DNA of 64,000 bases, taken from NCBI GenBank assembly GCA_946537255.1, contig CAMNFS010000003.1:1-64000 (forward strand), written 5' to 3'. Origin of the DNA: an uncultured Erysipelotrichaceae bacterium. GTDB taxonomy: Bacteria; Bacillota_I; Bacilli_A; Erysipelotrichales; Erysipelotrichaceae. Made by a program: the position numbers and the translations under genes. Numbering within the stretch: the stretch's first letter is position 1; the number at the start of each line of letters is the position of its first letter. Of this stretch, positions 1 to 8,533 are shown one piece after another. Below the pieces are notes generated by a model, which was given only the letters and a program-made list of their open reading frames with translations, was not told where the DNA came from and made no database searches.

Positions 1-794
1 AGGCAGACTTCGAGGCTTACCTCGCTGCCAAGGATGACCGTGATGCACAGCGTGCTCTCAAGGACAAGCTCGTCAAGGATCTGAAGGATTCCAAGGTTGA
101 GGAAGTCAAAGTCCTCCTCGAGATGGAACGCGATCTCGTCGGCAAGTCCGTATGGATCGTCGGCGGCGACGGCTGGGCATATGATATCGGCTACGGCGGA
201 CTTGATCATGTCATGGCAAACAACCTGAATGTCAACGTTCTCGTTCTCGATACCGAAGTTTACTCCAACACCGGCGGACAGTCCTCCAAGTCCTCTCAGG
301 CTGCTTCCATCGCGAAGTTCGCTGCCGGAGGAAAGGCACTCGCCAAGAAGGATCTCGGTCAGATCGTCATGGAATATGGTCACTGCTATGTAGCGTCCGT
401 ATCCATGGGTGCCAACCAGGCACAGACCATCAAGGCCCTCAAGGAAGCTGAGAGTTACGACGGACCTTCCATCGTCATCGCTTACTGCCCGTGCGCAGAG
501 CAGGGTATCAAGGGCGGTCTCATCAAGGCACCGCTGGTCCAGAAGGCAGCTGTTGAATGCGGATATGTCACACTCTATCGGTATGACCCGCGTCTCGAAA
601 AGCCGCTGCAGATCGATTCCAAGGAACCGAACTGGGACAAGTTCCACGATTTCCTGATGAACGAGGCACGTTATTTCAACCTGCCGAAGCTCAAGGGTCA
701 GGAAGCCGCAGAAGCAGCGTTTGCGAAGACTCTGTCCGACGCAAAGACCCGCTACACCAAGCTCGTCAACAAGGCCAGGATTCAGGAAGGCTGA
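1..794 (+). CDS. nifJ: Pyruvate:ferredoxin (flavodoxin) oxidoreductase, C-terminal part
   Basis: Open from the window edge (reading frame from base 3), so only the last ~264 residues of a protein that is normally ~1,170 aa are present. The visible part is the thiamine-diphosphate domain: GGDGWAYDIGYGGLDHV is the TPP/Mg-binding stretch, followed by YSNTGGQSSKSSQ and the cysteine-bearing IAYCPCAEQGIKGG segment, all characteristic of pyruvate:ferredoxin oxidoreductases. The enzyme oxidises pyruvate to acetyl-CoA and CO2 while reducing ferredoxin or flavodoxin in the cytoplasm of anaerobes. Acetyl-CoA could feed the phosphate acetyltransferase at 27585. Codon use is strongly biased (ATC, CTC, AAG), as in a highly expressed gene. 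Family identity is secure; the exact electron acceptor cannot be told. Confidence 0.95.
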   Translation, partial: ADFEAYLAAKDDRDAQRALKDKLVKDLKDSKVEEVKVLLEMERDLVGKSVWIVGGDGWAYDIGYGGLDHVMANNLNVNVLVLDTEVYSNTGGQSSKSSQAASIAKFAAGGKALAKKDLGQIVMEYGHCYVASVSMGANQAQTIKALKEAESYDGPSIVIAYCPCAEQGIKGGLIKAPLVQKAAVECGYVTLYRYDPRLEKPLQIDSKEPNWDKFHDFLMNEARYFNLPKLKGQEAAEAAFAKTLSDAKTRYTKLVNKARIQEG

Positions 795-809
795 AACTGA
801 TCTGCTGAC

Positions 810-843
810 AGGAAGCTCTCTCATTTGAGGGCTTCCTTTTTTC
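810..843 (+). terminator. Rho-independent terminator after nifJ
   Basis: An AGGAAGCTCTC arm pairs with GAGGGCTTCCT around a short loop and is followed by a T-run. It lies 16 nt after the oxidoreductase stop. Confidence 0.85.
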
Positions 844-894
844 ATTCAGAAACAATTCAGCCCGTTTTTATAGTCGGAAGAATGAGAATCGTAC

Positions 895-906
895 TAGAAT
901 AAAGAC
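895..906 (+). promoter_or_regulatory. -10 element placed for a leaderless start
   Basis: TAGAAT at 895-900 is separated from the ATG at 907 by only six bases. With normal sigma-A spacing, transcription would begin at the A of the start codon. No Shine-Dalgarno sequence is present and no good -35 box is seen. Confidence 0.5.
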
Positions 907-1962
907 ATGAAGGTACTGCTTTATTTTGAAAGTGAAAGTCTGATCAAGACCTCCGGCATCGGCCGGGCCTTTGAGCATCAGAAACAGGCCCTGACCTCGG
1001 CGGGTGTAGAGTACACCACCGACCCATGGGATGATGATTATGATATTCTTCATATCAATACCGTTTATCTGAACAGCGAGGCGATCATTGCCCATGCCAG
1101 AAAGCTTGGCAAGAAAGTCATTTATCATGCCCACAGCACCGAGGAGGATTTCCGCAACAGTTTTGTCTTTTCGAACATCATGAGTCCGATTGTGCGACGG
1201 ACCCTGATCAATCTGTATTCCAGGGCGGATGCGATTATCACTCCGACCCCATATTCCCGATCGCTGATCCGGAACTATGGAATTGATCTTCCGATCTATC
1301 CCGTATCCAACGGCATTGAACTGCCGCTTTATGCTGAGAATGAGGAAAAGCAGAAATCCTTCCGCCGGTACTTTCATCTCAATGACAGCACCCGGATTGT
1401 GCTTGGGGTCGGCCTGCCGTTTGAGAGAAAGGGGATCCTGGATTTTATCAAGGTCGCGGAAGCGATGCCGGAGTATCAGTTCATCTGGTTCGGAGAGCTG
1501 AATCCGCTCGCGGTTCCCGCCAAAATCAATGAAGCGATTGAACACCATCCGGAAAACTGCCGGTTTCCCGGCTATGTGAAGGGACCGATTATTCAGGGTG
1601 CCTATCAGGCCGCGGATCTGTTCTTTTTCCCGTCCTATGAGGAGACGGAAGGCATAGTTGTTCTGGAAGCGCTGGCCAGTCACCAGCAGGTTGTGGTGCG
1701 GGATATCGGTGTTTTCAAGTCCTGGCTGAAAAACGGCATCTCCTGCTACAAAGGTTCTTCCAACAGTGAGTTTATCCAGCTGATCCGCGACTGCATGGAA
1801 AAGCGGATTCCATCCACTGTTGAAAAAGGCTATGAAGTCGCATGTACACGATCGATAGAGCGGGTCGGAAAACAGCTTCGGGCGGTTTATGAAGCCGTCT
1901 GTGACGGCAGAATTCTGAAGGATGAGGAACTTGAATCGGTTCAGGAAGGTACGGACTGCTGA
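907..1962 (+). CDS. GT4 glycosyltransferase, CpoA-like glycolipid enzyme
   Basis: 351-aa GT-B fold glycosyltransferase of family GT4. The N-terminal SGIGRAFEHQKQAL, the DYDILHINTVY segment, the GKKVIYHAHSTEEDFRNSF stretch and PVSNGIELP resemble the streptococcal CpoA-type enzymes that add a second sugar to monoglycosyl-diacylglycerol. The C-terminal donor-binding half carries PSYEETEGIVVLEALA, the usual E-x7-E region. It probably works at the inner face of the membrane with the GT4 domain encoded at 4282, giving a mono- and then a diglycosyl-diacylglycerol. The donor sugar cannot be read from sequence. There is no Shine-Dalgarno before the ATG, and a -10 element ends six bases upstream. The assignment to GT4 is firm; the glycolipid role is by family resemblance and neighbours. 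Confidence 0.8.
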   Translation: MKVLLYFESESLIKTSGIGRAFEHQKQALTSAGVEYTTDPWDDDYDILHINTVYLNSEAIIAHARKLGKKVIYHAHSTEEDFRNSFVFSNIMSPIVRRTLINLYSRADAIITPTPYSRSLIRNYGIDLPIYPVSNGIELPLYAENEEKQKSFRRYFHLNDSTRIVLGVGLPFERKGILDFIKVAEAMPEYQFIWFGELNPLAVPAKINEAIEHHPENCRFPGYVKGPIIQGAYQAADLFFFPSYEETEGIVVLEALASHQQVVVRDIGVFKSWLKNGISCYKGSSNSEFIQLIRDCMEKRIPSTVEKGYEVACTRSIERVGKQLRAVYEAVCDGRILKDEELESVQEGTDC

Positions 1963-2054
1963 AGTCCCTCTTTCAGAAGTCCGTTTTCCAAGGATTCAGT
2001 ATCAAATTGCCGGGAATCATGCATGCAGGAGAAAAGGAAAAAAGGGAGGATCTG

Positions 2055-3071
2055 ATGAATCAGAAAAACAGATTCCGTAAAGGAATTACGTTCATCCTGT
2101 CAGGACTGCTGGCTGTTACTACAAATGCCGGCTGCCTCAGCAGGAAATCATCCGATGGATCAGCGGGTTCTTCATTCCGAAGAGACTGGTCTCTTGCCAT
2201 GAAGATGCCGGATGAAAAACAGCTTGCGGAAGCGGGCCGTTTTCGTTCTCCATACATCGCTTTTTTCCCTCAGTATGAAGAAAGCCTCTTTACTGCGGTT
2301 TCCATGGATTTCCGGATGAGTCACGATCCTGCCGGAACCTATATCTGTCCGATTGTATGGAGCCTGAATACGGAAGGAATGCATCCATCCTATAAAGAGA
2401 TCAGAACTGACTATGGGCAGGAACTGTCCGGGTACTTTGGATTTCAGGTTCTTGACGACGGCACAAAGGCGGTGATCATGACGCTCTGGAATGCTTTCTG
2501 TGAAGATTATGAAGGAAATGTTTCCATGATCAAGGCTAAGGTTCTGTATCCGGAAGGAAGGGAAGGGAAGGAACTGACAGACACCGGGGAAGGAAGCTTT
2601 GTGCAGTGCATCTATCCCTATGACTGGCAGACTGATACGGATTACCGGTTTCTTCTGGAACAAAGCACAGGGGAATCCGGAACCGAACTCTATAACCTCA
2701 CTCTCTTGAATATCGAGGAGAATGAAAAGATCCGGCTTTTCTGTTTTGACAGCGGACTTGAACAGGTCTGCATTCAGAGTGTCTGCGGCTTTGTGGAAAA
2801 CTTTGAACCCCGCTTTGCGTCCTGGCCCCGTTCCCTGGAATTCTGGAACGCAAAAGCAAGAGAGAAAGACAGCGGGCAGTGGCGGAATGCGGAAGCTGTG
2901 AATTATACCGTCAATGCCAGTGAGGGAGATCTTGAATATGAGGGCAGCTGGAACTATGGATCAGATGAACATGGCTGCTGGATCATCACCTCCGGAACGG
3001 AAGGACTGTGCACGCCTCCGGACAATACCGGTCCTTATCCGATTCCTTCCTCTGTGGATCAGCCATCCTGA
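2055..3071 (+). CDS. Exported protein, possible lipoprotein, unknown function
   Basis: 338 aa from the ATG preceded by GGGAGGATCTG, an excellent ribosome site; an upstream in-frame ATG at 2007 has none. The N-terminus has basic residues, a hydrophobic stretch (ITFILSGLLAVTTNAGC) and then a Ser/Gly-rich linker, so it is exported. The Cys could be a lipidation site, but Asn at -3 makes the lipobox imperfect. The mature part contains GYFGFQVLDDGTKAVIMTLW, which reminds me of DUF3472-type proteins; I cannot verify this. It lies between two glycolipid-type genes in the same orientation, so an envelope function is plausible. No catalytic motif is recognised. Confidence 0.6.
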   Translation: MNQKNRFRKGITFILSGLLAVTTNAGCLSRKSSDGSAGSSFRRDWSLAMKMPDEKQLAEAGRFRSPYIAFFPQYEESLFTAVSMDFRMSHDPAGTYICPIVWSLNTEGMHPSYKEIRTDYGQELSGYFGFQVLDDGTKAVIMTLWNAFCEDYEGNVSMIKAKVLYPEGREGKELTDTGEGSFVQCIYPYDWQTDTDYRFLLEQSTGESGTELYNLTLLNIEENEKIRLFCFDSGLEQVCIQSVCGFVENFEPRFASWPRSLEFWNAKAREKDSGQWRNAEAVNYTVNASEGDLEYEGSWNYGSDEHGCWIITSGTEGLCTPPDNTGPYPIPSSVDQPS

Positions 3072-3207
3072 TCCTGAGCATCCATAAACCGGGGCTGCAA
3101 GATGAAAGGAACCGTCTGCCTCAGAGATTCAGAACTCTGAAGGGGATGGCCGCATTCTTCCGGTACCTGTTTTTTTCCGGTTTGTGAAGAGTATAATAGG
3201 AACTGTC

Positions 3208-4248
3208 ATGAAGACATTGAAAAAACTGTTTTCCAGTTATATTTTCAACTTTGCTCTGATTATCGGAATTGCGGCTCTGGTGATGTATCTTACGATCCGT
3301 GATAATCCGAAGGAAATATTCGAGGCATTGAAACGGGCTGACAAACTCTGGATCGGAATTACCGTTCTTGCGGTTATATCGATCCGGCTTTTTTCCGGTC
3401 TCGCGATCAAACTGGAATGCAACCTGACATTTCCGAAATACACCTTTCTGCAGGGAGTGGAGAACGCTTTTGTCGGAGGGCTGTTCAATGAGATTACTCC
3501 AAGCGCGAGCGGCGGTCAGTTTGCCCAGATTTTCATATTCCGCAAGCAGGGCATTCCGATGACGGAAGCGGCAGGCGTGCTCTGGATGAATTTCATCATT
3601 TATCAGACCACCATGGTAGTTTCGGTATTTCTTCTGATTCTTCTCAAATTCCGTGAGTTCTATGTGAAGTATTCGCAGTTTTTTGTGATTGTTCTTTTCG
3701 GCTTCGCGGTCAATGCGGTTGTCATAGTCGGCCTTTGGGCACTCGTGAAGTTTCCGAAATTCTATACCTGGCTGTCTACCCGCGGGATTGAAATCGGCCA
3801 TAAGCTTCACCTTGTCAAAGATAAGGAAAAAGCACTTTCCTCACTGAATGAGTATCTGGAGCGGTTTCAGAATGAGGTGAACATTCTTTCGCAGCATAAG
3901 GAGATGGTCGCGAAGGTTGCGCTTGCCCATCTGATGCGGCTGCTTGTCTATTATTCCATTCCGTACTTCTGTGCCCGGGCGCTTCATATTCCGATGAAGC
4001 CCGGTATTCTGCTGGATGTGATTACACTTTCTTCCTTTGTTTCAATGATCAATGCGTTTATTCCTCTGCCCGGCGCAAGCGGCGGTACGGAGGCGACTTT
4101 CCTTCTGATGTTCGGGACGATTTTCAAGCCCCTGGATGTACGCATGGTCATGCTGCTGTGGAGGTTTATGACCTATTACTTCGACATGATGATTGGGGCT
4201 CTTGTTTTTCTGATTGCGAAGAACCGAAGCGATGCGGCGAATGCCTGA
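3208..4248 (+). CDS. Lysylphosphatidylglycerol synthase TM-region / flippase-like membrane protein
   Basis: 346 aa with about eight predicted hydrophobic segments and the family signatures GGLFNEITPSASGGQFAQ and FIPLPGASGGTEATF, typical of the LPG_synthase_TM (UPF0104) family. These are the membrane domains of MprF-like flippases found without the aminoacyl-transferase domain. They are thought to move lipids or glycolipids across the membrane. It sits between a CpoA-like transferase and a diacylglycerol glycosyltransferase, so translocating the glycolipid product is a reasonable inference. I chose the ATG at 3208 rather than the GTG at 3184 because TATAAT at 3192-3197 lies inside the extra codons and would act as the -10 element. 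Confidence 0.8.
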   Translation: MKTLKKLFSSYIFNFALIIGIAALVMYLTIRDNPKEIFEALKRADKLWIGITVLAVISIRLFSGLAIKLECNLTFPKYTFLQGVENAFVGGLFNEITPSASGGQFAQIFIFRKQGIPMTEAAGVLWMNFIIYQTTMVVSVFLLILLKFREFYVKYSQFFVIVLFGFAVNAVVIVGLWALVKFPKFYTWLSTRGIEIGHKLHLVKDKEKALSSLNEYLERFQNEVNILSQHKEMVAKVALAHLMRLLVYYSIPYFCARALHIPMKPGILLDVITLSSFVSMINAFIPLPGASGGTEATFLLMFGTIFKPLDVRMVMLLWRFMTYYFDMMIGALVFLIAKNRSDAANA

Positions 4249-4281
4249 AGCCTTTATAATAAGAAAGAGTGAGTTTTGGAT

Positions 4282-6279
4282 ATGAGAATAGGATTGTTCA
4301 GCGATACATTTCCGCCGGATCTCAATGGCGTAGCCAACAGTACGAATATTCTGTTTCAGGAACTGCTGAAGCACGGACATCAGGCGTATGTCGTATGTAC
4401 CCGGGCAGGAACCGGATGGGCGGAATGGAATGAAGACCATACGATCCTGCGGCTTGCCGGAGTGACGATCAAGCGCCTCTATGGATATGCGGTGACAACT
4501 CCGATTCATGTAAACGCGCTGAATGAAGTGAGGGCACTGAATCTCGATGTGATTCACTGTCAGACAGAATTCGGAGTGGGAATGTTCGCTCGAATCTGTT
4601 CCAAGCAGCTGAATATTCCGCTTGTGAGTACCTATCACACTTCCTATGAAGACTATACGCATTATCTGAATCTTCTGAACTCTCCGCGGATTGACAGTCA
4701 GCTTCAGAAGGGGGTGGCCTGGCTTTCGAGACTCTATGGAGACTCGTCTGTTGAAGTCATCGCACCCAGCCAGAAGACGAAGGAACTTCTGGAACGATAT
4801 CACATCCGCAGCGATATTCATGTTGTTCCGACCGGTCTTGATCTTGAACGGTTTTCACCATCCCTTCAGAATCCTGCCCGCACCGCGGAAATCCGCCGCC
4901 AGTTTGGAATATCAGAAACAGAGCGGCTGGTGCTTTACCTTGGCAGAATTGCTGAGGAAAAATCCCTGGATCTAGTGATTGACGGCTTTGAGAAGGCGCG
5001 GAACAACGGTACGGATATCAGACTTCTGATTGTCGGAGGAGGACCGGATCTTGACCGTCTGAAGCGGTACACGAAACAGAAAAACATGGAAGGCGTGATT
5101 CACTATGCCGGGCCAAGGCCGGCGGATGAAGTTGCGGATTATTACCGAAGCGCGGATTTCTTTGTCAGCGCCTCGCTTTCAGAAACCCAGGGCATGACAT
5201 TTGATGAAGCGATGGCCAGCGGTCTGCCGCTTCTTTCCCGCCGTGATGAGGTTCTGGAAAACCTTCTGATTGACGGCCGGACCGGATGGTATTTTACGGA
5301 CGCGGAGGATCTTGCGGAAAAACTCCGGTGGGTGAAGGAAATGTCCGAAGACGCACTGAATCAGATGAAGGAAAATGCCCTGAAGCAGATTCAGCCGCTG
5401 AGCAGCGAGCAGTTCTACCAGAACGCCATGGCAGTATATGAGAAAGCCATCCAGACCTACAGTGAACTGATGATGATTGAGGATGTTCAGGTCAAGGATG
5501 ATATTGTTCAGGTATTCCTGGCGGATATGCAGGGACGCTCGAAGGAAGATGTGCGGATTCTCGTTACGATGGATGATTATTTCAATGAGGGACTGCGCAA
5601 GGGCATGCGGATCAGCGGCTCGATGATTGAGACGCTGAAAAAACGGGAAGAAGCTGTCCGGGCCTGGCAGTCCTGCATGCGCAAGGTGGCTGTAAGGGAT
5701 CGGACCCGGAAGGAGATGTATGACTGGCTCACCCGGAATACCTCCTGTGATATTGAAACCATCAACGATATTGTGGATCGGCTGGAGGAAAAGGGCTACA
5801 TTGATGATGAGCGCTACTGCTCAGAAAACATTTCCAGGATGAAGCTGAAGCTTCTCGGTGAGGAGCGCATTGTCCGCAGCCTGCAGAAAAAAGGGATTCC
5901 GGCGGATATGGTCCGCAGACATCTCGATGGCGGAAGCGATGATGAGTTTGAAACCGCCGCCGCTTATGCAAAAAAAGCCGCCGCATCCATTCATGACCGC
6001 AGCGTAATGATGAAAAAACGCCGTCTGAAGGAAAAGATGATGATGCATGGATTTGGTTCGGATCTTTCGGATCAGGTGATTGCGTCCATGAATTTTGAAG
6101 AGGATGAGATGCAGGAAATGGACAGCCTGCGGCGGTGTGCGGTAAAAGCAAAGAAGCATTATGAGAAAAAGTATGACGGGACAAAACTCCGCAACACGGT
6201 ATTCCGCTACTGCAGCGCACAGGGCTACCGGCCGGAAAACATCTATGTCATACTGGATGAAATGGAGTGGAACGGATGA
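4282..6279 (+). CDS. Diacylglycerol-type GT4 glycosyltransferase fused to RecX
   Basis: 665 aa with two complete domains in one frame. Residues 1 to ~375 form a GT4 glycosyltransferase: MRIGLFSDTFPPDLNGVANS at the N-terminus, VPTGLDLERF, YLGRIAEEKSLD, and SLSETQGMTFDEAMASGLP as the E-x7-E donor site. This start is typical of 1,2-diacylglycerol 3-glucosyltransferases. Residues ~395-665 match a full RecX: a beta-rich N-terminal segment ending in LRKGMRISGSMIETL, then the three-helix repeats RTRKEMYDWLTRN, VDRLEEKGYIDDERYC and RIVRSLQKKGIPADMV. RecX binds RecA filaments and limits recombination. There is no stop or frameshift between the halves. The ATG at 4282 is preferred over the TTG at 4276. 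The gene overlaps yhaM by 4 nt. Confidence 0.85.
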   Translation: MRIGLFSDTFPPDLNGVANSTNILFQELLKHGHQAYVVCTRAGTGWAEWNEDHTILRLAGVTIKRLYGYAVTTPIHVNALNEVRALNLDVIHCQTEFGVGMFARICSKQLNIPLVSTYHTSYEDYTHYLNLLNSPRIDSQLQKGVAWLSRLYGDSSVEVIAPSQKTKELLERYHIRSDIHVVPTGLDLERFSPSLQNPARTAEIRRQFGISETERLVLYLGRIAEEKSLDLVIDGFEKARNNGTDIRLLIVGGGPDLDRLKRYTKQKNMEGVIHYAGPRPADEVADYYRSADFFVSASLSETQGMTFDEAMASGLPLLSRRDEVLENLLIDGRTGWYFTDAEDLAEKLRWVKEMSEDALNQMKENALKQIQPLSSEQFYQNAMAVYEKAIQTYSELMMIEDVQVKDDIVQVFLADMQGRSKEDVRILVTMDDYFNEGLRKGMRISGSMIETLKKREEAVRAWQSCMRKVAVRDRTRKEMYDWLTRNTSCDIETINDIVDRLEEKGYIDDERYCSENISRMKLKLLGEERIVRSLQKKGIPADMVRRHLDGGSDDEFETAAAYAKKAAASIHDRSVMMKKRRLKEKMMMHGFGSDLSDQVIASMNFEEDEMQEMDSLRRCAVKAKKHYEKKYDGTKLRNTVFRYCSAQGYRPENIYVILDEMEWNG

Positions 6280-7211
6280 CGAAGATCAGAGATTTCAAGG
6301 AAAAAGAACGGTATAAGATGAATCTTCTGGTCAAGAGCGTGGTTAAGGGCGTGACACAGAAGGGCGCACCTTACCTGAATCTTGTCCTGCAGGATAATAC
6401 CGGAACCATAGATGGAAAATTCTGGGATGTTTCACCGGAAGACATGGCGGCCGCCAAGGCAGGGCATGTGCAGTTTCTGGCTTTTGAAGTGCTGGATTAC
6501 AATAACGCGCTTCAGCTGCGGGTCAACCGGATTACGGATCTGGATCAGGATCTGATCGATCTTTCCGAATATGTCATGGCTTCTCCTGTGGAAATCGGTG
6601 AGCTGAAAGCCAGAATCGGAGGATATATCACCTCTTTGACCAACCCGGTGCTCAGTGCGCTTGTGAAGGGAATGTTTGAGCGGGTCGGAAAGGCATTCTA
6701 TGATTATCCGGCCGCATCCAGAATCCATCACAGTTATCTGGGGGGACTTGCGGAACATACCCTGGGCATGGCAGACCTTGCGGAAACCATGGCTGGCCAG
6801 TACGCGATTCTGAACCGGGATCTTCTGATCGCGGGTGTGCTGGTGCACGATCTTGGCAAGACTGCTGAACTGGGCGGACTTGTTTCAAATGAATATACCC
6901 TGGAAGGAAAGCTGATCGGTCATATTTCGATCTGTCATGGCTGGCTGATGGAAACAGCGGCCGCTCTGAATCTTACGGATCGCGAGGAGACCCTTCTTCT
7001 GAGGCATATGATTCTTTCCCATCATGGCAAACATGAATTCGGATCTCCGGTTCTTCCGGAAATTCCTGAAGCGGAGGCACTGAATCTGATTGACAACATG
7101 GATGCCCGCATGAACACCCTGAAAAAGGCAATGGAGACAGTCAAGCCCGGTCAGTGGACCGGAAAACTGTTTTCGATGGATAACCGGCAGTTTTACAAGG
7201 CGGATGAGTGA
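6276..7211 (+). CDS. yhaM: 3'-5' exoribonuclease YhaM
   Basis: 311 aa. An N-terminal OB-fold nucleic-acid-binding region (KGAPYLNLVLQDNTGTIDGK, residues ~25-100) is followed by an HD phosphohydrolase domain with RIHHSYLGGLAEHTLGM, VLVHDLGKTAEL and HMILSHHGKHEFGSP, whose histidines and aspartates bind the catalytic metals. This is the YhaM architecture; the family trims RNA and can also attack single-stranded DNA from the 3' end. The ATG overlaps the preceding stop (ATGA), indicating translational coupling to the GT-RecX gene. Length and motif order are normal. Confidence 0.9.
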   Translation: MTKIRDFKEKERYKMNLLVKSVVKGVTQKGAPYLNLVLQDNTGTIDGKFWDVSPEDMAAAKAGHVQFLAFEVLDYNNALQLRVNRITDLDQDLIDLSEYVMASPVEIGELKARIGGYITSLTNPVLSALVKGMFERVGKAFYDYPAASRIHHSYLGGLAEHTLGMADLAETMAGQYAILNRDLLIAGVLVHDLGKTAELGGLVSNEYTLEGKLIGHISICHGWLMETAAALNLTDREETLLLRHMILSHHGKHEFGSPVLPEIPEAEALNLIDNMDARMNTLKKAMETVKPGQWTGKLFSMDNRQFYKADE

Positions 7212-7213
7212 TT

Positions 7214-8533
7214 ATGAGTATTCGTCTTTTCATGGTACAGAAACTTCATGAGATCCTGTCAAAAGCCGGACGCGGAGGTTCATTGCCCGGTACTTTGGCG
7301 TTGAAAATGGATCCGGAATTTCTTTCCCGTTTCCATATGCCGGACAAGGTCATTCTTGTGACCGGAACCAATGGAAAGACTACGACGATGAATCTGATTG
7401 CAGAGGCTCTGAAGGCAAACGGTCTTTCCGTTCTCTGCAACCATCGCGGGGATAATCTGAACGTCGGTCTTGCGACCGCTTTGGCGGCCGGATCGAATGA
7501 CCGGTATGAAATACAGGCAGACGCGGTTGTGCTGGAAGTGGATGAACTGACGCTTTACCGGGAATTTCATCGGCTTCATCCTACCGCTCTGGTGATCACG
7601 AATTTTTTCCGCGATCAGCTGGACCGCGCCGGAGAACTGGAGACGATCATCCGGAAGATCATGGAACTGACGGAGAACTTTGAGGGTGATCTGATTCTGA
7701 ACGGCGATGACCCCAATTCTCTGCGGCTGGCGGATCATGCGAAAAAAGCCCGGGTACACTGCTTCTCCATGGCTGAAACCATCAAATCACGTAACATCAG
7801 TGATGAGGCCAGTGAAGGGAAGTTCTGTCCGCGGTGCGGCCGTCCCCTGATCTATGATTTCTATCAGTATTCCCATATCGGACGGTTTCGCTGTCCGTAT
7901 GATGGATTTGGAAAAATCCGGCCGGATCTGTATGTCGACAGAGTGAATTTTGACAATGAGACTTTCCGGGCAGACGGATTTACCTATCATTCCTTTATCA
8001 ACTCCGGCTATGCGATTTATAACTGTGCCGCCGTCCTCTGTCTGCTCAAGGCTTTGGGTCTGAATCTGCCGGCGGCCAATGAGGTATTCAAAACCTATAA
8101 GCTGAAAGAGGGCAGGAATGAGGTATTCAATCTCTCATCACCCTGCACCATCAATCTTGTCAAAAATCCCACCGGTGCCAATGAGGTGATGAAATACATC
8201 ACCGCCCAGCCGATGGATAAGAACATCTGTATTTTTCTCAACGACAATGACCTGGACGGAACCGATATCTCCTGGATCTGGGACGCTCATTTTGAACGGC
8301 TCAATGATCCGCTGATTCATACGATTGTCTGTTCCGGACAAAGGGCCTATGATATGGCCTTGCGTCTGAAATACGAAGGGCTGGAGGACAGAATCCGGGT
8401 GATTGAGGATTCACGCGACGCGATTGCCTGGCTGGATGATCAGAAGATGGAAAGCTTCGTGATCGCGACTTATACGGCGCTTCATCCAACCCGGGGGATT
8501 CTGAGCCGTCAGGCAAGGAGGCACCGCTCATGA
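7214..8533 (+). CDS. murT: Lipid II isoglutaminyl synthase, MurT subunit
   Basis: 439 aa Mur-ligase-like protein. The P-loop VTGTNGKTTTMNLIAEAL is near residue 50, the central domain follows, and the DUF1727 C-terminal domain carries NDNDLDGTDISWIWDAHFE, which includes the conserved catalytic Asp region. With GatD it amidates the D-Glu of the lipid II stem peptide to D-isoglutamine, using ATP and glutamine. The family zinc ribbon is present as CPRC...CPYD, so the fourth Cys is replaced by Asp (see findings). The ATG at 7214 fits known MurT N-termini better than the GTG at 7208. It overlaps gatD by 4 nt. Confidence 0.93.
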   Translation: MSIRLFMVQKLHEILSKAGRGGSLPGTLALKMDPEFLSRFHMPDKVILVTGTNGKTTTMNLIAEALKANGLSVLCNHRGDNLNVGLATALAAGSNDRYEIQADAVVLEVDELTLYREFHRLHPTALVITNFFRDQLDRAGELETIIRKIMELTENFEGDLILNGDDPNSLRLADHAKKARVHCFSMAETIKSRNISDEASEGKFCPRCGRPLIYDFYQYSHIGRFRCPYDGFGKIRPDLYVDRVNFDNETFRADGFTYHSFINSGYAIYNCAAVLCLLKALGLNLPAANEVFKTYKLKEGRNEVFNLSSPCTINLVKNPTGANEVMKYITAQPMDKNICIFLNDNDLDGTDISWIWDAHFERLNDPLIHTIVCSGQRAYDMALRLKYEGLEDRIRVIEDSRDAIAWLDDQKMESFVIATYTALHPTRGILSRQARRHRS

